Translations under genes and position numbers: made by a program
The notes under the pieces: generated by a model
Told to the model about the DNA's origin: nothing
The model's database searches: none
Seen by the model: the letters and a program-made list of their open reading frames with translations, nothing else
Shown: one piece after another, positions 45,075 to 51,194 of the stretch
How the letters are laid out: each line of letters starts with the position of its first letter
Numbering within the stretch: the first letter of the stretch is position 1
Assembly (NCBI RefSeq): GCF_002286735.1
Contig: NZ_NRTA01000031.1
Location: forward strand, 1 to 51,194
Direction of reading: 5' to 3'
DNA: 51,194 nt
Source of the DNA: Leptolyngbya sp. BC1307
Lineage (GTDB): Bacteria; Cyanobacteriota; Cyanobacteriia; Phormidesmidales; Phormidesmidaceae

Positions 45075-46019
45075 TTGAACGAAATGACTGTGTCCGCAAA
45101 GCCTCCAAAGTTTTTAAGCTGGTTAGCAGTTGCAGGGTTGGCCTGGGGAGCCGGGTTTGTCTACAACGTATATTTAGGCGGTGAAGCGCATTGGCTGAAA
45201 GGGCTGTACCAGAATAAAGTGGCGATCGCCGCTGAAACTTCTGACCCCAAGCTGATTATTACGGGGGGCTCGGGTGCGCATTACACCGTAGATTCTGCCT
45301 TGCTCTCCCAAGAACTGGGAATGCCCGTGGTCAATCTGGGTCTAGACGGCCCTTTAGGTCTGGATGTGATTTTGGCGAGCGTTTTAGAAGCCGTTCAGCC
45401 AGGCGATGTGGTACTGCTCATTCCTGAATACCTGATTTTGGAAGGAGACGGCTTTGGACCAAAGTCTGGCCTGTTTGGGATCGCGGTTGGTAAGCCGGGA
45501 ATGGGGGGTGTCCCTGCTAAGCAGCTAGCGCTAGATACTTTACAGCTAGGCATTCCCTCTCTGCGATGGACTGTTAAATCGGTCACTAACCTGGCTGAGG
45601 AAGGGCGCTTTACTGGCTATTATGACGGTCCGCTGACAGCGCAGGGAGACCCGACTGAGACCAAGCAGCGCGAAGGGGACTGGTGGCCTCTAAAAATCAA
45701 CAGCGCTGCCTCTCCTCACGCTGTTGAGCGCATTGCCCAGTTCAAAACGGAGGTAGAAGACAGGGGGGGGCAGCTAATTGTGTCGATTCCCTGGGTCTAT
45801 GGCGATGTCAATAGCGAGCAAACCATAGAAAGCGTTAGAGACACCGCTCAAGCGCTAGGCGAGATTGCCCCGGTCCTGGTAGACGAAGAAACTCTAAACA
45901 TTCAGGACAGTCCAACGCTGTTTGCTGACACTCACTACCATTTGAAACCAGAAGGTAGAGAAGTGCGATCGCAGCAGCTAGCTCAACAGCTCAAACCCCT
46001 TCTCTTAGAGATGCAATGA
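45075..46019 (+). CDS. Membrane-anchored SGNH-type (DltD/AlgJ-like) protein
   Basis: The 314-residue protein has one N-terminal membrane helix (FLSWLAVAGLAWGAGFVYNV) and a large domain outside. The nucleophile candidate is Ser66 in IITGGSGAHYTVDSALL, followed by PVVNLGLDGPLGLDVILASV, the usual second block. Asp285 and His287 lie in LFADTHYHLKPEGREV near the end, which gives the D-x-H arrangement of SGNH acyltransferase partners of MBOAT proteins. Start TTG 45075 has AGGA six bases upstream; ATG 45084 is the alternative. Its stop overlaps the next start (ATGA). It likely hands the acyl group from the MBOAT protein to a glycan or polymer. Confidence 0.85.
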   Translation: MNEMTVSAKPPKFLSWLAVAGLAWGAGFVYNVYLGGEAHWLKGLYQNKVAIAAETSDPKLIITGGSGAHYTVDSALLSQELGMPVVNLGLDGPLGLDVILASVLEAVQPGDVVLLIPEYLILEGDGFGPKSGLFGIAVGKPGMGGVPAKQLALDTLQLGIPSLRWTVKSVTNLAEEGRFTGYYDGPLTAQGDPTETKQREGDWWPLKINSAASPHAVERIAQFKTEVEDRGGQLIVSIPWVYGDVNSEQTIESVRDTAQALGEIAPVLVDEETLNIQDSPTLFADTHYHLKPEGREVRSQQLAQQLKPLLLEMQ

Positions 46020-47296
46020 TCCATCAGCAGCCAGCCGGACGCACCTCCAATAGCAACCCACCCACTGGCTCGCAGATCTGCATTGTGGGTGGCGGTTTCG
46101 GGGGGCTTTACACGGCGCTGTACCTGCAGAAATACCGTCATCTGCGCAACAGCCAAATTACGCTGATTGAACCCAAGGGGCGGTTTTTGTTCACGCCGAT
46201 GATGTACGAACTCATCACCGACGAGCTCAAAGAGTGGGAGATAGCACCGACCTACAGCAGCCTGCTCGCGGGGACTAACGTGAGCTGGCTGCAGACCCGC
46301 GCAGAGGCCGTAGACTTGCAGCGTCAGGTGGTAACGGTGACAGGCGGTGACAGTATTGCTTACGACTATTTAGTGCTAGCAACCGGCGCTGACAGCCGAC
46401 CAGTTGATATTCCTGGTGTCGATCAGCACACGCTGACCTTTCGTTCTTTGGATGATGCCTTGAGCTTGAAAGCGCGGCTTTCTCAGCTGCTGCAGGTTCA
46501 AGCGATGGGGCCTCAAGCCAGTGCCGCTCCCGTCTATGTCACTGTGATCGGAGGTGGACCTAGCGGTGTAGAGCTAGCAGGTAAGGTGTCTGACTATCTA
46601 GGTGCCCGAGGTCAGATTACTCTGGTAGACCGGGGAGCAACCATTCTTAAGCCCTTTGAGAAAGGTCTCAGACGGCTCGCGCAGCAGGCATTAGCCCGAC
46701 GAGATATTCGTGTGCTAACTGAGACCTCAGTAGCAGCAGTGAGCGCTGATACAGTGACCATCGAGGCAGGCGGTGAACAGCAGGTGCTGCTAAGTCACCT
46801 CACGCTGTGGGCAGTAGGGACGCAGCCCAATCCCTGGCTAGGCGAGCAAGCTGTCGATCACAATGAACAGGGCCAACGGCTGACTCGGCGATCGCTCCAG
46901 CTGATAGACCATGACAATGTTTTCGTGCTGGGCGATAGCGCTGATGTCCGAGGGTCCAAGCGCAACGCTGCTCCGAATACAGCTCAAGCTGCCTATCAAG
47001 CCGCTAGCCGAGTGGCGGCGAATCTGGCGGCCATGACCAGAGGGCGATCGCCCAAGCCCTTCAACTATCTGCACTTAGGTGACATGGTTACCCTGGGCGT
47101 CGGCGATGCCGGGCTGTGGAGCTTTGGGATTACGCTGGGCGGGCGCATAGCGGCGCTCTGTCGGCGCGGGGTGTACATCTTTCGGATGCCGACTCGGCGT
47201 CACCGGGCTAAAGTAGCCCGCCGCGCCTTGGGTGAACTCGGGCGAGCTGTCTTCTTGCCCTGGCGAAAACGACGGGATCCTGGCTACGAAAGCTAA
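46016..47296 (+). CDS. NDH-2 type NAD(P)H-quinone reductase (NdbB-like)
   Basis: The 426-residue flavoprotein has two dinucleotide-binding motifs: ICIVGGGFGGLYTALYLQKY for FAD and VTVIGGGPSGVELAGKVSDY for NAD(P)H. LATGADSRPVDIPGVDQHTL and VFVLGDSADVRG are standard. The C-terminal part (YLHLGDMVTLGVGDAGLWSF and YIFRMPTRRHRAKVARRAL) resembles the membrane-associating end of cyanobacterial NdbB, which I recall as a demethylnaphthoquinone reductase in phylloquinone synthesis. It overlaps the SGNH gene by four bases, so translation is coupled. The electron acceptor here is unknown; the neighbour HTTM protein suggests a naphthoquinone. Confidence 0.9.
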   Translation: MIHQQPAGRTSNSNPPTGSQICIVGGGFGGLYTALYLQKYRHLRNSQITLIEPKGRFLFTPMMYELITDELKEWEIAPTYSSLLAGTNVSWLQTRAEAVDLQRQVVTVTGGDSIAYDYLVLATGADSRPVDIPGVDQHTLTFRSLDDALSLKARLSQLLQVQAMGPQASAAPVYVTVIGGGPSGVELAGKVSDYLGARGQITLVDRGATILKPFEKGLRRLAQQALARRDIRVLTETSVAAVSADTVTIEAGGEQQVLLSHLTLWAVGTQPNPWLGEQAVDHNEQGQRLTRRSLQLIDHDNVFVLGDSADVRGSKRNAAPNTAQAAYQAASRVAANLAAMTRGRSPKPFNYLHLGDMVTLGVGDAGLWSFGITLGGRIAALCRRGVYIFRMPTRRHRAKVARRALGELGRAVFLPWRKRRDPGYES

Positions 47297-47334
47297 GTCT
47301 TAAATCAAGCAATTCTAAACTCCAAAAAGCAGCT

Positions 47335-49224
47335 ATGACTTCTGTTCAGCCTGAAAAAAAGGGCCGCTGGTGGGCTACATTGCGCGATCTCTACAGTTTA
47401 GATATGCGATCGCTCGCTCTATTGAGAATTGGCCTGGCACTGACGCTACTCGCTGACCTGGCGACGCGCTTCGGCGATCTGACTGCTCACTATAGCGATC
47501 TGGGTGTACTGCCGCGAGCGGTGCTGACAGACGGCATCTTGAAACCTGGCTATTGGTCACTTCACCTGCTGAGCGGGCAGCCGATCTTCCAGGGAGTGCT
47601 CTTTTTACTAGCGGCAGCTAGCGCGGTAGCGATGCTGTTTGGCTATCGCAGTCGGCTAGCCACCGTTGCCTCCTGGGTGCTGCTGATTTCCGTGCATAAC
47701 CGCAATCCGCTGCTGATTTTTGCGGCAGATGATGTGTTGCGAGCGGTGATGTTTTGGGCCATGTTTTTGCCTTTAGGGGCAGCTTACTCAGTTGACCGGG
47801 CCCTGAATACAGCCACCCGGCCGATCCCAGTGCGCATTTTCTCAGGCGCAACGCTAGCGCTGATGGCTCAGCAGTGCTTTATCTATATCTTTTCAGCTGT
47901 CTTTAAGACGACCAACTCTGCTTGGTGGCCAGATGGCACAGCGGTTTACTATTCGCTTAGCTACGATCAGTACGCCACACCGCTGGGACATTTTCTGCTC
48001 AATTTGGGGCCGCTGCTCACTGTCTTTACATTCGTGACGCTGGTGTTGGAGTGTGTAGGACCGCTGCTGATTTGGTCACCGATACGCCATGACTTTTGCC
48101 GAATGGTCGCAGTAGTCCTCTTCGTCGGTCTTCATGCGGGGTTTGGCCTGACGCTAAATCTGGGTATCTTCCCTTTCTTAAGTATCGTTACCTGGCTAGC
48201 TTTTATCCCGACCTCGGTATGGGAGGCTTTGAGCAAGCGGGTCTACGGGCCACCGCGCTCGGGCCTGAGAATTTTTTACGATGCTGACTGCGGCTTTTGC
48301 AAAAAGGTGGTGCATTTGATCCGAATGCTGCTGGTGCTTCCGCACACCCCTTTAGCGACGGCCCAAAGTATTCCAGAGATCAATCAGGCGATGGAGCTGC
48401 AAAACTCCTGGGTGATTGTTGACTGGAAGGGAAGGCACCACTACAAGTTTGAAGGCATTGCCTATGTCGTCAGTTTGTCGCCAGTCTTTCGCTTTTTCGC
48501 CCCGCTGCTGCGCTGGTCGCCAGTGATGGCCGTGGGCACTCGTTTCTATGAGTGGATAGCGACGAATCGGCGAGTGGCAGGGCGCTTTACTCGACCGTTT
48601 AAATTTAAGCCGCTGCCTGTTAAAAATCCTAGCTGGCTGAGTGCGATTGCCCTCTTGCTGCTAACTCTGACTTTCATGTGGAATCTCCGCAGTATCGTCA
48701 CCCATCGGTCTTTTGTGGAAAGCTCGCAGCCAGCGGTCAGCATCGTTCGCCGGGTAACTAATAGCCGTACGGCGCAGCGTATAGACTGGCTAAGCCGCGT
48801 GACCCGACTTGATCAGTCATGGAGTATTTTTGCGCCTGGGCCGCCGCGAGACGACGGCTGGCATGTCGTAGCGGGTACGCCGCTGCCTGCGCCTAGTCAA
48901 ACGGACGAGGCGATCGCCACTACGGAGATCGATGTGCTGCGGCCCGAGCGACAGATCGCGTTTGATAAGCCATCCTTGGGCGATCGCACTCGCTTTTACA
49001 AAAACATGCAGTGGCGAACCTTCTACATCAATCTCAATCGTCAGATTGGCCAAAAGGTCTTTCCTAGCTATGGAAACTACCTCTGTCAGCAGAGCGCCCG
49101 TCAAAGACACCCGCTCAAAGACCTGCAGGTTTACTTTATCGACGAGCGTACCGCCCCCCCCGGAGAGCCTCAGCCCGTAGAGCAAAAACTGATCTGGGAG
49201 CAGTCCTGTCAGGCACAGCAATAA
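47335..49224 (+). CDS. HTTM (vitamin K-dependent carboxylase-like) protein fused to a DCC thiol-redox domain
   Basis: The 629-residue protein starts with a horizontally transferred transmembrane (HTTM) domain, residues about 20-300, opening with MRSLALLRIGLALTLLADLA and containing HNRNPLLIFAADDVLRAVMF. A DCC1-type thioredoxin-like domain follows at about 312-430, with FYDADCGFCKKVVHLIRMLL and the redox pair Cys319 and Cys322. A further membrane helix (about 440-460) leads to a C-terminal soluble part with WSIFAPGPPRDDGWHV, as in other long HTTM proteins. HTTM proteins resemble the quinol-using gamma-carboxylase, but activity in bacteria is mostly unproved. It is the last gene of the cluster, 38 bases after the quinone reductase. 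Confidence 0.9.
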   Translation: MTSVQPEKKGRWWATLRDLYSLDMRSLALLRIGLALTLLADLATRFGDLTAHYSDLGVLPRAVLTDGILKPGYWSLHLLSGQPIFQGVLFLLAAASAVAMLFGYRSRLATVASWVLLISVHNRNPLLIFAADDVLRAVMFWAMFLPLGAAYSVDRALNTATRPIPVRIFSGATLALMAQQCFIYIFSAVFKTTNSAWWPDGTAVYYSLSYDQYATPLGHFLLNLGPLLTVFTFVTLVLECVGPLLIWSPIRHDFCRMVAVVLFVGLHAGFGLTLNLGIFPFLSIVTWLAFIPTSVWEALSKRVYGPPRSGLRIFYDADCGFCKKVVHLIRMLLVLPHTPLATAQSIPEINQAMELQNSWVIVDWKGRHHYKFEGIAYVVSLSPVFRFFAPLLRWSPVMAVGTRFYEWIATNRRVAGRFTRPFKFKPLPVKNPSWLSAIALLLLTLTFMWNLRSIVTHRSFVESSQPAVSIVRRVTNSRTAQRIDWLSRVTRLDQSWSIFAPGPPRDDGWHVVAGTPLPAPSQTDEAIATTEIDVLRPERQIAFDKPSLGDRTRFYKNMQWRTFYINLNRQIGQKVFPSYGNYLCQQSARQRHPLKDLQVYFIDERTAPPGEPQPVEQKLIWEQSCQAQQ

Positions 49225-49472
49225 ATTGAGCTGTTCATACCAATCCCTTCTAGATCTTGAGACCGGCTTCTGTGCCTGGCGAATGACAAACTCGCCTACG
49301 CAATAACGCCAAAGACGCTCAACTAGATAGTCGCCATCCTCTGAAAGCTGCAAAATAGATATGGGGCATCATTTATTTTGATCATTATTGCGCTGAGCGC
49401 TTTAAGATGGGCGATCGTCCCCGTAATATAGAGTGACTCATCCCACCGTTGGGTTGCCGCTTTGGTTAAGCA
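49225..49472. other. Gap between HTTM gene and pxcA
   Basis: This 248-bp gap contains the pxcA promoter. On the minus strand 49240-49353 encodes a plausible peptide (EDGDYLVERLWRYCVGEFVI followed by RQAQKP) which faintly recalls a segment of IS4-type transposases, but the frame runs straight into the antisense of the HTTM gene. A GCGATCG run lies near 49411. No RNA gene or clear terminator was seen. Confidence 0.35.
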
Positions 49473-50771
49473 ATGACAAACTCTTCGCAGCGTTTCTGGC
49501 TGTTTGGTAGTCTTCGGCAGTGGTTTGCGAAAACGCCCACTCGGGCACTCGATCAAGCCTACGAAGCGGCCCTCAAAATTCGCCAAATCGAAACAAACCA
49601 CTTCGACGGTAATCCCATCTCCGAAAACTACGGTGACTATAGCCGCAGCTCCTACCGGCTGCTGCAAAAAGACCTGAAAAAGCATCTCAGCACACTCCAG
49701 CGGCGAATGGCTGAATTTAGAACTAGCAGTTCAGTCTTCCAAATTCCTAGCATGGGTCAACTGACTGTCCCATTACTAGACGATGTCCCGCTCGATCAAA
49801 TTAATGGACCCGCTGTTTTCTTCAGCAAGCTAAAGCTGGTCGATGAAATCCTGGAGCGTTACCAACAGCCTTCCGTTTTTGCGCTAAGCCAGCTACAGAC
49901 CCGCCCCACCAAAGGCATATCAACTCTACAAACAGACACAGCCCAACCTCAAGACAACCCTAACGAGGCCTTGAGCAGCCGTAGCAGCGTCCTGCCTCGG
50001 TCGATTTTACGAACAGTAGATCGCATCAAGCAGGACCTCGATCCCGATGCGGAAGTAGAAGTTGTGCGTAACTTTCGCAGCTCTAAAGCTCAGACTACGG
50101 TTGCAGTTACCTTTGTCTTACAGCTAGTTATCATTCCGCTGCTGGCCCAGTATCTCAGCAAAAACTTTATCATCGGTCCGATTGTGGACTATAGCCGTGA
50201 TATGGCCAAAGCCGAGGTCTTCTTAAATATGGAGATGGAGGAAGACGCCTTGCACGAGCTGCAGCAGTACGAAGAGCGATTCCGCTTTGAGGTTCTTATC
50301 GGCAAGGCTCCGGGGCTCAATGAGCAGGAAATTGAAAATCGAGTCAGGCAAAAAGCCTTTCAAATTGAAGAAGAATACCGGCAGCGCAGCGCCGATGCCA
50401 TCAAAAATGTTTTTGCCGATGTGGTTGCCGTTCTTACATTCTCGCTTTTTCTCACGAACTGTAAGCAGCAGATTGCCATTCTCAAGTCATTTATTGACGA
50501 AATTATCTACGGCCTCAGCGATAGTGCCAAGGCTTTTATTATCATTCTCTTTACCGATATCTTTGTCGGCTTCCACTCTCCCCACGGATGGGAAGTTTTG
50601 CTAGAGGGAATGGCCAATCATTTGGGATTACCCGCCAACCGCAACTTCATCTTTTTGTTCATTGCGACTTTTCCGGTGATTCTAGATACGGTCTTTAAAT
50701 ACTGGATTTTCCGGTATCTCAACCGTATTTCACCTTCGGCGGTGGCTACTTACAAGAATATGAACGAGTAG
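49473..50771 (+). CDS. pxcA: Proton extrusion protein PxcA (CotA/CemA)
   Basis: PxcA supports light-dependent proton extrusion at the cyanobacterial cell membrane; plastid CemA is its homologue. The 432-residue protein has a long hydrophilic N-terminal part (1-205) with LDQAYEAALKIRQIETNHFD and YGDYSRSSYRLLQKDLKKHL. Membrane helices follow near 210-235, 310-330, 350-365 and 395-420. The conserved motif IIILFTDIFVGFHSPHGWEV lies near residue 360. A polar insert (about 145-180) precedes LPRSILRTVDRIKQDLDPDA. Length is normal for the cyanobacterial form. Convergent with psbM. Confidence 0.96.
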   Translation: MTNSSQRFWLFGSLRQWFAKTPTRALDQAYEAALKIRQIETNHFDGNPISENYGDYSRSSYRLLQKDLKKHLSTLQRRMAEFRTSSSVFQIPSMGQLTVPLLDDVPLDQINGPAVFFSKLKLVDEILERYQQPSVFALSQLQTRPTKGISTLQTDTAQPQDNPNEALSSRSSVLPRSILRTVDRIKQDLDPDAEVEVVRNFRSSKAQTTVAVTFVLQLVIIPLLAQYLSKNFIIGPIVDYSRDMAKAEVFLNMEMEEDALHELQQYEERFRFEVLIGKAPGLNEQEIENRVRQKAFQIEEEYRQRSADAIKNVFADVVAVLTFSLFLTNCKQQIAILKSFIDEIIYGLSDSAKAFIIILFTDIFVGFHSPHGWEVLLEGMANHLGLPANRNFIFLFIATFPVILDTVFKYWIFRYLNRISPSAVATYKNMNE

Positions 50772-50781
50772 CTAGCACAAT

Positions 50782-50801
50782 TCTGTCAGAAGAATGACAG
50801 A
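50782..50801. terminator. Hairpin after pxcA
   Basis: TCTGTCA and TGACAGA form a 7-bp stem with a 6-base loop, ten bases past the pxcA stop. No T-run follows, so its role as a terminator is uncertain. Confidence 0.45.
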
Positions 50802-50896
50802 GGGCGATATGTGCTGAAACAGCGATCACCAAAAAGCCTTTGCCCTTATCAATTTTGCCCTGACTAGCTGACGCTAATTGCTTGGGGAAGGCTGAA

Positions 50897-51007
50897 TTAT
50901 GTACCCGTATTTTTGCTAGCCGTCTGAATATATAGAATCAGCAAAAATACAGTGGGTACGAAGACGAACAAGACGCTGGCGACAAACCCTAATTTGTTAG
51001 TTTCCAT
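50897..51007 (-). CDS. psbM: Photosystem II reaction centre protein M
   Basis: The 36-residue frame reads [20 protein letters not shown], then [16 protein letters not shown]. This fits PsbM throughout, including the N-terminal NxLGF-ASxLFxxVPT block and the LYIQT ending of the helix. PsbM is a single-helix subunit at the photosystem II dimer interface. An AGGAGTAG ribosome site lies upstream of the ATG. It converges with pxcA. Confidence 0.95.
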   Translation of the reverse strand: METNKLGFVASVLFVFVPTVFLLILYIQTASKNTGT

Positions 51008-51117
51008 AAGACTGCTAAGCCTACTCCTGAGTGTTCATTGCTTTTGAGTTCTAGCATATCATTCTGAAGCCTTACGAGTAGCAGGGCCATTAAACGCCAG
51101 CAATTCTCATTATGAGG

Positions 51118-51194
51118 TTAGCTAGTGTCAGCAGGCACTTTAAGCTCAAGCCCTCCGAGCATGAAGGTCAGTAGATGATCCCAACTATCAAAGC
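51118..51194 (-). CDS. C-terminal end of an unidentified gene (partial)
   Basis: A minus-strand frame open from the window edge ends with TAA at 51118-51120. It encodes FDSWDHLLTFMLGGLELKVP and four more residues. The composition looks coding, and the 110-bp gap to the psbM start fits an intergenic spacer. Too little is visible to assign a family. Confidence 0.4.
   Translation of the reverse strand, partial: FDSWDHLLTFMLGGLELKVPADTS

Noticed and set aside
48817-49353. 178-codon minus-strand frame across the HTTM end
   Set aside because: Most of it is antisense to a clear HTTM C-terminus; only the outer 37 codons are non-overlapping and are treated as a weak remnant.

Overview
The window is a cyanobacterial chromosome segment. 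It carries cytochrome b559 genes psbE and psbF with psbL, psbJ, psbM and psaI, the ndhC-ndhK-ndhJ cluster of photosynthetic NDH-1, rbcR, pxcA, the beta-carboxysome shell gene ccmP, rubA, ycf48, and a ferrochelatase with a C-terminal chlorophyll-binding helix. The octamer GCGATCGC (HIP1) and its core recur throughout, inside genes and in gaps. CcmP points to a beta-cyanobacterium. No nif, heterocyst or mobile-island gene was seen, and a Leptolyngbya-like lineage is only a guess. No rRNA, tRNA, CRISPR array or intact insertion sequence was recognised.

Layout. 1-5 kb: a strong bidirectional terminator, then queA, yraN, dnaG and ccmP on the minus strand around one plus-strand unknown. 5-13 kb: comF, cytosine deaminase, uvrA with a histone-like Lys/Ala tail, and two membrane or unknown proteins. 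13-18 kb (minus): a Ser/Thr kinase followed by a membrane-anchored periplasmic-binding protein without transporter partners, then the LysR regulator rbcR. 18-24 kb: hrcA, rhomboid protease, hemH, an orphan tyrosine recombinase, fabG. 23-28 kb: thioredoxin, folK, NUDIX, photolyase, and a large unknown. 28-34 kb: photosynthesis block, with rubA-ycf48-psbE-psbF-psbL-psbJ on the minus strand and ndhC-ndhK-ndhJ on the plus strand, diverging from a 412-bp gap. 33.8-38.3 kb: three glycosyltransferases and a phosphodiester-glycosidase-like exported protein. 38.3-49.2 kb: a phosphopantetheinyl transferase diverging from a seven-gene acyl-modification cluster. 49.5 kb to the end: pxcA, psbM and a truncated gene.

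The most interesting part is 38.3-49.2 kb. A fatty acyl-AMP ligase, an acyl-CoA-dehydrogenase-like enzyme, an acyl carrier protein, an MBOAT membrane acyltransferase and a membrane-anchored SGNH-type protein lie in order on one strand. This reproduces the logic of the Gram-positive dltABCD D-alanylation system (adenylation enzyme, carrier protein, MBOAT, SGNH protein), with a fatty acyl group in place of D-alanine and an added desaturation step. The PPTase next door could charge the carrier protein. The last two genes, an NDH-2/NdbB-like quinone reductase and an HTTM (vitamin K carboxylase-like) protein fused to a DCC thiol-redox domain, suggest a quinol-linked redox module. The glycosyltransferases just upstream are possible makers of the acylated glycan. 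The gene identities come from motifs in the translations; the pathway is inference.

Five photosystem genes shorter than 60 codons (psaI, psbJ, psbL, psbF, psbM) and one short unknown reading frame were found by translating the gaps by hand.
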